Of a stretch of 64,000 bases of DNA, positions 26,098 to 34,830 are shown one piece after another. Source of the stretch: Saprospiraceae bacterium. GTDB taxonomy: Bacteria > Bacteroidota > Bacteroidia > Chitinophagales > Saprospiraceae. Location of the stretch: positions 62,001 through 126,000 of the forward strand of contig JADKBS010000019.1 in assembly GCA_016714985.1 (NCBI GenBank). The letters run 5' to 3'. Below the pieces are notes generated by a model, which was not told the origin of the DNA, did not search any database, and was given only the letters and a program-made list of their open reading frames with translations. Positions within the stretch are counted from its first letter, which is position 1, and every line of letters starts with the position of its first letter. Position numbers and translations under genes: made by a program.

Positions 26098-29000
26098 ATG
26101 CCAAACCGAAGACAATCCATCCTTCTGTTTTTGTTGCTCGCCAATTGTTGGCTTTTGGCGCAGCCATCTAATGCGTTCTTGCACTACACTACCAATGAGG
26201 GCCTCAGCAACGACAACGTCTCTGCCATCGTCAAAGACCGACAGGGCTTTCTTTGGGTGGGCACGGTGAACGGGCTGAACCGCTTCGACGGACTTCATTT
26301 CAAGACCTTTAAGCATGAACCGAAAAACCCCAACAGCCTGCCCAACAGCCGCATCATCGCCATTTCAGAGGCCCCTGACGGCTGGCTTTGGATTGGCACG
26401 GACAGCGGCTTTTGCAAGCTGGACCCCGTCAATTTAAAATTCGTGCAAATCCCCTTACCAGAGCACAAGGACACCATTAAAAACGACTTCGGCACCCACG
26501 TGGCCTTCGACGCTGAGGGCAAGGCATGGACGACCAGTTTCAACGCCATCCGTCAGTTTGACCCCAAATCTGGCAAGTTGCTTTATTCTTATGAAACCAA
26601 AGTCCCCGGCCTTGGCTGGTTTGATATTGAACTAGACGACTTTGGCCGCTTGTGGATGGTCAACAACGGGCTGGTTCACCGCTTCGACCCTGCCACGGCG
26701 ACCCTCAAAAAATTCACAGGTGTCAATCCCAGGGAGGGGTTCGAGGACAATGGTGCGCTATGCGTCGAGATGGATGCTGAAGGTGAAATATGGGTTGGTG
26801 CTTGGTTTTCTGGTATTTGGAAATATAAAAAAGAGTTCGACGATTTTGTGAAAATCCCCTTTCCAGCCAGCTTTGCTCCCATCTTGATGGCCGATAAGAA
26901 CGAACACGAAAAGCCTTTTTTCTGGGTGGGCGGCGGCGATACGGGCTTGGCGCAGTTCGACCCCAGTTCATTGAGCTATTTCGAGTTCAAGCAAGATCTC
27001 CGTGACCCCTATTCCCATAACAACTACAAGGCGAACTGCCTGTACAAGGATCCAACTAACGGAGATGTCTGGATAGGCACCGAGATTGGGTTGGAACACT
27101 ATGCCCCTAACTCCGTGCGCTTTGGTAGGGCCACCATCCCGGTTGATAAGTTTATGGGCACGTTCAGCCTTGTGTCGGGCGTGGTGAAGGATAGGACAGA
27201 CCCCACAGGACAGCGCTATTTTGTGGGGGTCTGGGGGCGTGATCTGTTTTCATGGAACAAGGCGACGGGTGAGTTCACCAAGCTGAAATCGCCCGGCTCC
27301 AAATTCGCAAGCGCCAGTATTTTCTATATTTTTCAAGACAGCAAAGGCTACCTATGGGGCTGCATGGGACATGGCGTTAGCCGATACCACCCCAGCACCA
27401 ACGAATGGCGTGATTATGAAGGCTTTTTTCAGGAAAAATCCGATTTTCCCGTCATCTGGTATGGTATGGAAGACCGCAAGGGCAATATTTGGTTTGGTTC
27501 GAAAAAAGAGGGCCTCTATCGGTACGACCCCAAATCAGACCGCATGGTGCAGGCTTTGTTCAAAAAAGAATATGCCAGGGTTCAGAACCGCATCAGCGTG
27601 ATGTACATGACCGAGGATGCCAGTGGCCGGATTTGGATGGCGGGCACCAGCAGTGGCCTCCTACGCTATGACCCTGTAAGTAGTGAATCCCGCAGTTTTA
27701 CCTACAGTGACACCGAGCCTTACGAGGGTTGCCGTACGGTGGCCATTGGCCACAATGGCAAAGTCTATGCTGGCTTCCATGATGTGTTGTTGGAACTGGA
27801 CCAAGAGGGGAAGGAACTGCGCCGCTTCACCTCGGAAAACGGCATAGGCGGAAAAATCGTGTTCCTAGAAACAGATAAGCTGGGTCGGATTTGGTTCACC
27901 ACCGATTACCTGCTCCATTGCTTCGACCCCAAGACCGATAAGTTCACCTATTATGGTAGGGAAGACGGCCTGTTCAGCAATACCATGACCGATGCCCTCA
28001 GCGTCACCCACGACGGCGAGTTTTTCATCGGTTTTCAAAATGCCTTCAACTATTTTTACCCAGAGCGCCTTCGGCAAAACACCACGCCGCCCCCTGTGGC
28101 CATCACCAGCATGAAGGTCATGGACAAGGAGCGCAAGGCCAATGTCCGCAAGGTCTTCACGTTCGACCTCGGCCTTTTTTCCTCCAAATTGGAGCGGGTT
28201 CAATACGATACCTTCTTGTCCATCAATCCCGGTGAGGACATCTTCACCATCGAGTTTGCCGCCCTCAACTTCAACCAGCCGCAGCGGAACCGCTACGCCT
28301 ATATGCTGGAGGGCTTCAACCGGGAGTGGATTTACACCAATCGCCCCATTGCCACATTCACCAACTTGGACGGCGGAACTTACACTTTCCGGGTCAAGGC
28401 TGCCAACAACGACGGGGTGTGGAACGAAACCGGGGCTTATATTCAGGTGCGGGTGAAGCCGCCCTTCACCAAGAGTTTAAAGTTCAAGTTACTGCTGGCT
28501 GCCATCCTTGGCCTGTTGACCTTCGGCTTTTTCAAGTACCGTGAGTACCAGCGCCGCCGCCTCGACCGATTCCGGGAGGGACTTGCCCGTGACCTGCACG
28601 ACGAGATGGGCAGTACCCTCAGCAGCATCCGTTTTTTCAGTGAGTTTGCTGCGCAACAAGTGGGCGATGCCAAGCCGGAGGTGAAGCCCATCATGGAGCG
28701 CATCAGCCAGAGCGCCAGCACCCTCGGCGAGTCCATGCAAGACATCATCTGGGCCATGAAGGCAAAAAACGACCGCCTCGAAGACCTCGGTGCCCGCATG
28801 ACCGAGTTCGGCCTGCGGCTGCTGGAGGCCAAGGGCGTCCATTTCCGCTCGGAGGTGGACGAGAGCTTCTCCGGTACCCAACTCAGCCCTGAGCAGCGCC
28901 GCAACGTCTATCTCATCTTCAAGGAAGCCGTGAACAACATTGCCAAGTATGCCGAGGCAACGGAGGTGCTGCTCTCACTCACCGTGCGCCGGGGCTTTTT

Positions 29001-29187
29001 GTTCCTGAAAATCGAGGACAACGGCAAAGGATTTCAACTTGACGAAAGTGGTGAGGCCAAGTCGGTGAGTGGCGGAGGCAACGGCCTGAACAATATCCGA
29101 CAGCGGGCTGCCGACATCAAGGGGAGGCTGGACATCCTTTCGGAACCGGGGAAGGGGACGAAGGTGGAGGTTAAGGTGAAGCTTTGA
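26098..29187 (+). CDS. Two-component propeller sensor histidine kinase, HisKA_3 type
   Basis: 1029 residues, ATG 26098, signal peptide MPNRRQSILLFLLLANCWLL. About 12-14 Reg_prop blades follow (GLSNDNVSAIVKDRQGFLWV, DGWLWIGTDSGFCKL, GNIWFGSKKEGLYRYDP), then a Y_Y_Y domain (FNQPQRNRYAYMLEGFNREW), one membrane helix (KLLLAAILGLLTFGFF) and a cytoplasmic kinase with H-box LARDLHDEMGSTLSS (phosphorylated His near 834), N-box EAVNNIAKYAEA and G-box DNGKG/GGGNGLNN. Unlike hybrid HTCS proteins it lacks receiver and DNA-binding domains; these are on the next gene. It senses an extracytoplasmic ligand, often a glycan or peptide, unknown here. Confidence 0.92.
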   Translation: MPNRRQSILLFLLLANCWLLAQPSNAFLHYTTNEGLSNDNVSAIVKDRQGFLWVGTVNGLNRFDGLHFKTFKHEPKNPNSLPNSRIIAISEAPDGWLWIGTDSGFCKLDPVNLKFVQIPLPEHKDTIKNDFGTHVAFDAEGKAWTTSFNAIRQFDPKSGKLLYSYETKVPGLGWFDIELDDFGRLWMVNNGLVHRFDPATATLKKFTGVNPREGFEDNGALCVEMDAEGEIWVGAWFSGIWKYKKEFDDFVKIPFPASFAPILMADKNEHEKPFFWVGGGDTGLAQFDPSSLSYFEFKQDLRDPYSHNNYKANCLYKDPTNGDVWIGTEIGLEHYAPNSVRFGRATIPVDKFMGTFSLVSGVVKDRTDPTGQRYFVGVWGRDLFSWNKATGEFTKLKSPGSKFASASIFYIFQDSKGYLWGCMGHGVSRYHPSTNEWRDYEGFFQEKSDFPVIWYGMEDRKGNIWFGSKKEGLYRYDPKSDRMVQALFKKEYARVQNRISVMYMTEDASGRIWMAGTSSGLLRYDPVSSESRSFTYSDTEPYEGCRTVAIGHNGKVYAGFHDVLLELDQEGKELRRFTSENGIGGKIVFLETDKLGRIWFTTDYLLHCFDPKTDKFTYYGREDGLFSNTMTDALSVTHDGEFFIGFQNAFNYFYPERLRQNTTPPPVAITSMKVMDKERKANVRKVFTFDLGLFSSKLERVQYDTFLSINPGEDIFTIEFAALNFNQPQRNRYAYMLEGFNREWIYTNRPIATFTNLDGGTYTFRVKAANNDGVWNETGAYIQVRVKPPFTKSLKFKLLLAAILGLLTFGFFKYREYQRRRLDRFREGLARDLHDEMGSTLSSIRFFSEFAAQQVGDAKPEVKPIMERISQSASTLGESMQDIIWAMKAKNDRLEDLGARMTEFGLRLLEAKGVHFRSEVDESFSGTQLSPEQRRNVYLIFKEAVNNIAKYAEATEVLLSLTVRRGFLFLKIEDNGKGFQLDESGEAKSVSGGGNGLNNIRQRAADIKGRLDILSEPGKGTKVEVKVKL

Positions 29188-29241
29188 TTTTCACCTTTTC
29201 ATGCTATTTTTAAAAATGACTTTAATACAGACCTTTGCCAC

Positions 29242-29886
29242 ATGGAAAACAAGATTCGCATACTCCTTTACGAAGACAATCGTGACCTGCGGGAAGGAAT
29301 GACCTTCCTGCTACAGGCCACGCCCGGCCTGCAACTCGTGGGCGCATTCCCCGATACCAGCAACCTCGAAATGCAAGTGCCCGGCCTCAAACCCGACGTG
29401 GTGCTGATGGATATTGATATGCCGGGCCGAACGGGCATCGAAGCCACGCCAGTGTTGAAGGCCCTACGGCCCGAGACGCAGGTACTCATGCTCACCGTCT
29501 TTGAGGATGAAGACCGCATCTTCCAGGCCATCCGCAATGGTGCTTCTGGCTACCTGCTCAAGCGCACCTCGCCCACCGAAATCATCGCTGCCATCCACGA
29601 TGTGCACGCTGGCGGTTCACCCATGACCTCCAGCATCGCCCGGCGGGTGCTCTTCTTCTTTCAGCAGGAGCAGCCCGTTGCGAAATCGAGGGACTACGAC
29701 CTCTCCCCACGGGAACAGGACATCCTGAAAAGCCTCGTCAAGGGATTCTCTTACAAGCTGATTGCCGACGAGCATTTCATCAGCATTGACACGGTGCGCT
29801 CGCATATCCGGCACATCTACGAAAAATTGCAAGTCAATTCCAAAACGGAAGCGGTGTTGAAGGCGTTGAAGGAAAAAATTGTCTGA
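29242..29886 (+). CDS. NarL/LuxR-type response regulator
   Basis: 214 residues, ATG 29242, 54 bases after the kinase. A receiver domain with acidic pocket YEDN and phospho-acceptor Asp 57 (VVLMDIDMP), Thr in MLTVFED and Lys in YLLKRT. A C-terminal LuxR-type helix-turn-helix (LSPREQDILKSLVKGFSYKL IADEHFISIDTVRSHIRHIY) binds DNA. It is the evident partner of the HisKA_3 kinase upstream. The downstream cytochrome lipoprotein follows after 54 bases and may be a target. Confidence 0.93.
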   Translation: MENKIRILLYEDNRDLREGMTFLLQATPGLQLVGAFPDTSNLEMQVPGLKPDVVLMDIDMPGRTGIEATPVLKALRPETQVLMLTVFEDEDRIFQAIRNGASGYLLKRTSPTEIIAAIHDVHAGGSPMTSSIARRVLFFFQQEQPVAKSRDYDLSPREQDILKSLVKGFSYKLIADEHFISIDTVRSHIRHIYEKLQVNSKTEAVLKALKEKIV

Positions 29887-29940
29887 CGCCCAAAGCAACG
29901 CTTGGTTTTATATTTTTCACCTTTCACCTTTCATTTCCTC

Positions 29941-30543
29941 ATGTTAAAAACAATCACATTTTCCGCAACCTTCCTTTTCTTGGCTTTCCTTACGGTACAA
30001 TGCACCAATACCGAGAGCAAGCCAAAGGACGACCCCACTGTACAGAACCCCTCTGAGCTTCCAAAAACCGAGGCGGACGACATCAAACGGGGAGAATACC
30101 TCGTGCAAATCCTTGGCTGCAACGACTGCCATTCACCTAAAGTCATGACGGAAAAAGGCCCGGTTCCCGACCCGAATCGCATGCTTTCCGGCCACCCCGC
30201 CGATGAGCAGTTGGCACCCATTGCCGACAAGGGCATCCTAAAAGGCTACGCCCTGTTCAACATGAGCTTGACCGCTGCGGTAGGCCCGTGGGGCACCAAC
30301 TTCGCCGCCAACCTTACCCCCGATGACACTGGCCTCGGCAACTGGACGCTCGAACAGTTCGGCAAGGCGCTACGTGAAGGCAAGTGGAAGGGCATGGATG
30401 GCAATCGGATGCTGAACCCGCCCATGCCTTGGCAGAACTATGTCAACATGTCGGACGATGATTTGTCGGCCATTTTTGCCTACCTGAAATCCATTCCACC
30501 GGTGAAGAACGTGGTGCCAGCGCCCGTGCCACCTGCTAGTTAA
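29941..30543 (+). CDS. Mono-haem cytochrome c lipoprotein
   Basis: 200 residues from ATG 29941. Lipobox LAFLTVQC near residue 18, then RGEYLVQILGCNDCHSPK with haem motif CNDCH, MTEKGPVPDPNRMLSGHP and ANLTPDDTGLGNWT; the axial Met is probably in the C-terminal PPMPWQNYVNM region. It is an intact paralogue of the protein at 23901-24484. A membrane-tethered periplasmic electron carrier or sensor is likely. Mobile element copy C lies just after the stop. Confidence 0.87.
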   Translation: MLKTITFSATFLFLAFLTVQCTNTESKPKDDPTVQNPSELPKTEADDIKRGEYLVQILGCNDCHSPKVMTEKGPVPDPNRMLSGHPADEQLAPIADKGILKGYALFNMSLTAAVGPWGTNFAANLTPDDTGLGNWTLEQFGKALREGKWKGMDGNRMLNPPMPWQNYVNMSDDDLSAIFAYLKSIPPVKNVVPAPVPPAS

Positions 30544-30557
30544 GTTGTTGCGAAGCA

Positions 30558-30686
30558 GTAACTATTTAGGAGGGTGTGGGAGGAGAAGGAAAAAATTTCA
30601 TTTTTTCTTTCTCCTCCCACATTTTGGGGTGTTTTTTGGGATAAATCGAAAAATTATCCCAAACCCCCCCCCTGCTAAGTAGTTAT
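30558..30686. mobile_element. Miniature element, copy C
   Basis: 129 bp, GTAACTATTTAGGAGGGTGT to CTGCTAAGTAGTTAT, with the internal hairpins GTGGGAGGAGAAGGAAAAA/complement and TTGGGATAA/TTATCCCAA. It is flanked on both sides by GCGAAGCA (30550-30557 and 30687-30694), a perfect 8-bp target-site duplication. Confidence 0.9.
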
Positions 30687-30706
30687 GCGAAGCAATATAA
30701 TTTGAG

Positions 30707-30746
30707 GAGGAAGGGCTGCCGATTTCGGTGGCCCTTCCTCGTTTTA
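30707..30746 (+). terminator. Predicted terminator
   Basis: GAGGAAGGGC (30707-30716) pairs with GCCCTTCCTC (30731-30740), followed by GTTTTA. It could end transcription from the cytochrome gene past element copy C. Confidence 0.6.
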
Positions 30747-30798
30747 CGATGGCCCAATTCATCCATAAATGTGATATTTTGCCAGCATTCACTGCACG

Positions 30799-30849
30799 TT
30801 TAACATGAACGTGCGATTTCCTGCTGCCTGTGCCTGCTCCCATCTTTGC
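30799..30849 (+). promoter_or_regulatory. Shared promoter motif upstream of beta-barrel gene
   Basis: TTTAACATGAACGTGCGATT (30799-30818), 22 bases, then CATCTTTGC (30841-30849), a -7-like box. GCACGTTtaacatgAACGTGC is also a local palindrome. The start codon is 60 bases downstream. Confidence 0.55.
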
Positions 30850-30908
30850 GGAATCAAAATCAAATCACCCTCACGGTTTTTTATGACTAAAAATCAATGT
30901 CAAATCAA

Positions 30909-31724
30909 ATGAAAACGACCCTCGCAATCCTTTTTTCCCTGCTTTGCGGAGCAATGGCTGCACAAAGCACCCTCGGCCTCCAATACGGCTACCACCATCT
31001 TCAGCGCCAAGACCTGACCTTCTCCCCGCTCACCTTCAGCGGCGCAGCACCGCTCAACCTCGGCTTGGTTTATGGCAAAACAGGCGCTAACAGCTTTTTC
31101 GCTGCGGGCCTGCATGTCACGGGCTTCCAGGCCCGTTCCACCGATGCTTTCGAATATACAAGCCGGGGCGATGCAAAACCCAAGACCGTCCCCGCCAGCA
31201 GCTTCTGGCAGATAGACCTGAATTTCCAGTATTTGAGACGGTTGAAAATCAAGGATGAGCAGCTTGCCATTTTTGCAGGGTTGGCTTTGGACAACCAGGT
31301 TGCAGCCCTGTTTTACGAGTTTGGTGAGTATGGGGCCTTCGGCTACACGACCGTGGCCTCCCTTGCCCCGGCGGTAGCGGTAAATTGGCAGCTGAGCGAA
31401 AAGAACATGCTGAACTTCACTGCGAACCTGCCCGTCCTGAGTTGGGTAGCCCGCTCTCCTTACGCCATCAACGACGACGATTTTATCGAGCGCCAAAGCT
31501 CGCACCGGGGATTGGAAACCCTGCTCCGCCTATCTGCTGACGGCGAACTGGCCAGCTTCGGCAACTTGCAAAGGCTGGCTTTTGCTGCCCAATTTCAACG
31601 AAAACTGAGCGAGCGCTGGACGGCCAACCTTGGCTATGACTTTGCGTTGCTGCGCTCCCAAAAGCCGCACCATTTGACCGCCATTGAAAATGGGGTTTCA
31701 TTGGGTATTGCCTGCAGGTTTTAA
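30909..31724 (+). CDS. Predicted outer-membrane beta-barrel protein
   Basis: 271 residues from ATG 30909 (an ATG at 30897 adds four residues before the signal peptide). Signal peptide MKTTLAILFSLLCGAMAAQS. It contains repeated Gly/aromatic strands (LGLQYGYHHLQRQDLTF, SFFAAGLHVTGFQAR) and ends in GVSLGIACRF with a terminal Phe, typical for BAM-inserted barrels. No known family is recognised. It is followed closely by the S41 protease. Confidence 0.75.
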   Translation: MKTTLAILFSLLCGAMAAQSTLGLQYGYHHLQRQDLTFSPLTFSGAAPLNLGLVYGKTGANSFFAAGLHVTGFQARSTDAFEYTSRGDAKPKTVPASSFWQIDLNFQYLRRLKIKDEQLAIFAGLALDNQVAALFYEFGEYGAFGYTTVASLAPAVAVNWQLSEKNMLNFTANLPVLSWVARSPYAINDDDFIERQSSHRGLETLLRLSADGELASFGNLQRLAFAAQFQRKLSERWTANLGYDFALLRSQKPHHLTAIENGVSLGIACRF

Positions 31725-31759
31725 AACATTGATCACCAACCGTCCTTAAATCAACCTAT

Positions 31760-32767
31760 ATGAAAAATCTTCTGTTTTTGCTACTCTTGGCGACCTGTCT
31801 TGGCTGCCAAAAAGAAATCTTCGAACCAGAACCCGCCACGGATGCCCCGGCGGTCTTCGATTATACCCTCGAAACCTTCCGCTCGTGGTACGCCCCGACC
31901 GAGGAACGCAATATTGACTGGGACTTCCTGCAACAAGCCTATGCCCCGTTGCTCACCAAGGAATCCACTGACGATGAGCTGTTTACGGTGCTGACGGACC
32001 TGCTCGCCAATTTGGACGACACCCACGTTTCAATCACGGCCCCCGGCAAGGAACTGTTCTTTGCCAACAAATACTACCGGGAGCGCACGGACGACGCCCT
32101 GTTCGACACGGCAATCATCGAGACGAACTACCTCCTGCCCGGCTTCACAAAAGGCCCGGACGAAGCGGACTACACCTATGGCCTGCTCCGCCCCGACATT
32201 GGCTACCTCTGGCTTGGCCATGTCGGTGCAAACTGGACGAAACTGGAAGCGGCCATGAAACAAGCCGACCTGAAGGGCTTCGTGCTAGACCTTCGCCACA
32301 ACGAGGGCGGCGATTTCACGTTTGCCCTACAAGCCTTGCAAAAGCTGAATCCAACACAAAAAACAGTCTTCCGTAGCCGTACCAAAAACGGCCCCAAGCC
32401 CGACGATTTCACCGACTGGTACACTTGGCATTTGGAGGGCGGCGGCACTTCGTCCAATCACCCCATTGTGGTGCTGACCGACCGCTACACGGTGAGCGCC
32501 TGCGAGCGTGCAGTGATGGCCTTGCGCCAAATGGACGGCGTGACCATCATCGGCGATACCACCAACGGCTCGGTATCCACCACCGTTGCAAGACAACTGC
32601 CCAATGGCTGGGGATATCGTGTCGCCACCCAGGACGTGGAGGCTCCCGACGGCAACATCTATGAGGGCAAGGGTATCCCGCCCGATGTTTTCATCCAAAA
32701 CAGCATAACTGATATAGCGGCTGGCAAGGATAAAGTGCTGGAGCAGGCTATTATGCTATTGCAATGA
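31760..32767 (+). CDS. S41-family peptidase lipoprotein
   Basis: 335 residues, ATG 31760. Lipobox LLATCLGC with Cys 16. A tricorn/CtpA-like protease core is visible: DIGYLWLGHVG, FVLDLRHNEGGD (substrate-binding strand), VVLTDRYTVSACERAVMAL with the nucleophile Ser 246, and GIPPDV near the end. No PDZ domain is evident, so it resembles the shorter TSPc-type members. Its catalytic Lys is not obvious. It is likely cotranscribed with the beta-barrel gene, 35 bases apart, and ends at a strong terminator. Confidence 0.85.
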   Translation: MKNLLFLLLLATCLGCQKEIFEPEPATDAPAVFDYTLETFRSWYAPTEERNIDWDFLQQAYAPLLTKESTDDELFTVLTDLLANLDDTHVSITAPGKELFFANKYYRERTDDALFDTAIIETNYLLPGFTKGPDEADYTYGLLRPDIGYLWLGHVGANWTKLEAAMKQADLKGFVLDLRHNEGGDFTFALQALQKLNPTQKTVFRSRTKNGPKPDDFTDWYTWHLEGGGTSSNHPIVVLTDRYTVSACERAVMALRQMDGVTIIGDTTNGSVSTTVARQLPNGWGYRVATQDVEAPDGNIYEGKGIPPDVFIQNSITDIAAGKDKVLEQAIMLLQ

Positions 32768-32810
32768 TGTACAGTTTAAAATAGGCATTTACCGCACATT
32801 TTTTTTATTT

Positions 32811-32847
32811 AAAAAGGCGGGGGCATAAAAAATGCTTCCGCCTTTTT
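32811..32847 (+). terminator. Rho-independent terminator after the S41 gene
   Basis: AAAAAGGCGGGGGCAT - AAAAA - ATGCTTCCGCCTTTTT forms a GC-rich stem with a small internal loop, followed by T residues. Confidence 0.8.
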
Positions 32848-32937
32848 ATTTTATGGATGAGCAGCGGTTTTAACTGCGAATTTGATTTATTTTTGAGCGA
32901 TTAAATGGCGTGTTTAAACCATTGAATAAACCTTCAA

Positions 32938-33630
32938 ATGAAAAACTGGACAATACAACTTGATGAGATTACCGGGCAATTCAAGGCCGATTTTGGCAAG
33001 CTGAGCTTAGCCGAATTGAACTGGAAACCCAATCCCCAAACATGGAGCATCGCCCAAAATATGGAGCATTTGATTGTTATATAGCTCACGCCGCCAAATC
33101 TTGGACATGGTTGATTAGGGTTTATGAGGTTGATAAGGGTTGATAATCAACCTCATAAACCTTTATCAACCCTTATCAACCATACTACCCATGCACAAAA
33201 CTTGGCGGCTTGCAGTATAAACGAGACCTATTATCCGGTAATAAAAGCACTGGAAAATGGGACATATAAACCTCCCTTCATTGCCAAAATAGGCTTCTTG
33301 GTTGCCTTCCTTGGAAAAACGGTACTTGATGCCGTGAAGCCTGACCGCAAAAAGAAAATGAAGACCTTCCCGATTTGGGAGCCTACCACCGGGCGGGTCG
33401 AGGGCGACATCCTCCAGCGTTTTGAAACGCACCAAGCGGAACTGAAAACGTTAATTGAGCGGTCGAAGGATTTTGCTGCCAAAGGGGCCGTCATCTCCTC
33501 GCCCGCCAACAGGAACATCGTCTATAAGCTCGAAACGGCTTTCGACATCATCGTTACCCACGAACAGCGGCATTTGGAACAGGCAAGGGAGGTTTTTGCC
33601 TTGTCAAAGCATGGTTTAGCAACAGGGTGA
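32938..33630 (+). pseudogene. DinB-family gene broken by a 134-bp insertion
   Basis: The N-terminal part starts at ATG 32938 (MKNWTIQLDEITGQFKADFG ... IAQNMEHLIVI) and stops at TAG 33082. The C-terminal part (NETYYPVIKALENGTYKPPF ... THEQRHLEQAREVF) resumes in the same frame at 33220. Joining VI (GTT ATA) directly to NETYY restores a normal DinB_2-type four-helix protein of about 185 residues, a family that often acts as thiol transferase or metal-binding protein. The inserted DNA carries stops in this frame but also an ATG at 33124 that is in frame with the distal part, so a truncated product is possible. Confidence 0.8.
33082..33215. mobile_element. Small palindromic insertion in the DinB gene
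   Basis: 134 bp flanked by TATA on both sides (33078-33081 and 33216-33219). The ends share GCCGCCAA in inverted orientation (33090-33097; TTGGCGGC at 33202-33209). The centre is a compound palindrome: GGTTTATGAGGTTGA (33119-33133) with TCAACCTCATAAACC (33147-33161), overlapped by GGTTGATAAGGGTTGATAA and its complement, giving alternative hairpins. There is no ORF for a transposase, so it would be non-autonomous. Confidence 0.75.
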
Positions 33631-33668
33631 GACGCAGGTTTTGCGTAGCAAAATAGGCGTTTCACGCC

Positions 33669-33720
33669 AAAAAAAAAGACGGCGGTTGGCAGTTCATCTG
33701 CCAACCGCCGCCTTTTTTTT
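33669..33720. terminator. Bidirectional terminator
   Basis: GGCGGTTGGCAG - TTCAT - CTGCCAACCGCC with an A-tract before (9 of 10 bases) and eight Ts after, between the convergent DinB remnant and the dihaem cytochrome gene. It works on paper in both directions. Confidence 0.85.
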
Positions 33721-33754
33721 GGGTGAAATACTGGCCTTAATTGGCTCTCACCAA

Positions 33755-34717
33755 TCAAGGGTTATTATCCAACTTTCCCTCCTCATGTTTGATGGCAGGC
33801 ACCGTCTGCAAATAAGCCCAAATGGCTTTCGCCTCCTCGTCCGTAAGGGCAGTAAAAGGCGTCATCGGGAAACGCATGGCAGGCCCTTGTGGCCGGATAC
33901 CCGTTTTGATGGCCTTCACGAACTGCTCCTCCGTCCAGTTGCCGATACCGGTTTCCTTGTCGGGTGTGATGTTGAGGCTGAGGATGGGCTTGCTTTCCTC
34001 GTCCAGCAGCTCGTTGCCACCGCTAAGGTAGCCCGGTGTTTTTTCAGGGAACTCCGAGTTGATGTTCATGAAACTGGGGCTGTGGCAACCGTAGCAGTCC
34101 AGTTTGGCGGTTACGAGGTACTTGCCGAGCGCCACGGCGTTGTCTGTGGGCGGGTCGGGGATGGCTTGGGTGGGGTAGGGTTTTGGCTTCATCACGGTAC
34201 GGCAAAGCAGTTTGGCCACAAAAGATGACTGTGCGGCTGGCTGGGCGACATCGCTCGGGGCAAGTTCCGGTGCATCGGAGCGCAGGTAGGCGATGATGTT
34301 TTGGATGTCCGTGTCGCTCAGTTGGGTGAACTGTGGCATGAACGGCACGAAATCGCCGTCATTTTGGATACCCGTGCGAAGCAAATAGGCCAGTTCTGCA
34401 TTGGTGTAGCGGCCGCTGCCGTATTTCGCATGGCTGGTGATATTGGCCGACCATGCCTTGCCGAACATGGCTGGAATTTCAGGTAGGTATTTACCTTCCA
34501 GCTTGCCGCTTTGAGCCATGTGGCAGTTGTTGCAGACCAACGAAAAGGTGCGCCTGCCTTCGGCAATCATCGTGCTGTCGGCCTTGAACGCAGGGTAATC
34601 GGGCACCACGACCTCGTATTTTGGCAGTGGGCTGGAGTTGATATAAGCTGCGCCGATGGCAAGCAAAAGGACGATGGAACCGAGCACATACCCGGCGATT
34701 TTCAATGCTTTTTTCAT
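33755..34717 (-). CDS. Dihaem cytochrome c
   Basis: 320 residues from ATG 34717. An N-terminal membrane anchor (IAGYVLGSIVLLLAIGAAYI) precedes two cytochrome c domains with haem motifs CNNCH and CYGCH. The second domain contains LNITPDKETGIGNWTEEQFV and RFPMTPFTALTDEEAKAIWA, similar to dehydrogenase-associated cytochromes. It is probably a membrane-anchored periplasmic electron carrier. It lies 113 bases downstream of the FAD monooxygenase stop on the same strand. Confidence 0.85.
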   Translation of the reverse strand: MKKALKIAGYVLGSIVLLLAIGAAYINSSPLPKYEVVVPDYPAFKADSTMIAEGRRTFSLVCNNCHMAQSGKLEGKYLPEIPAMFGKAWSANITSHAKYGSGRYTNAELAYLLRTGIQNDGDFVPFMPQFTQLSDTDIQNIIAYLRSDAPELAPSDVAQPAAQSSFVAKLLCRTVMKPKPYPTQAIPDPPTDNAVALGKYLVTAKLDCYGCHSPSFMNINSEFPEKTPGYLSGGNELLDEESKPILSLNITPDKETGIGNWTEEQFVKAIKTGIRPQGPAMRFPMTPFTALTDEEAKAIWAYLQTVPAIKHEEGKLDNNP

Positions 34718-34830
34718 GATTAAATTGTTTTCAAATGGTGAATAGCCCGCCAGCAACAAGCCTTGCTGCGCAAGCAGTTTTCTTGCTTTTCGGACCAATT
34801 GCGGCGTAAAATCAAACTTGGATGTTGCCC

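Noticed and set aside
25578..26316. Overlapping minus-strand ORFs of 129 and 175 codons upstream of the sensor kinase
   Set aside because: The longer one overlaps the kinase start, composition is poor and neither has a recognisable motif.
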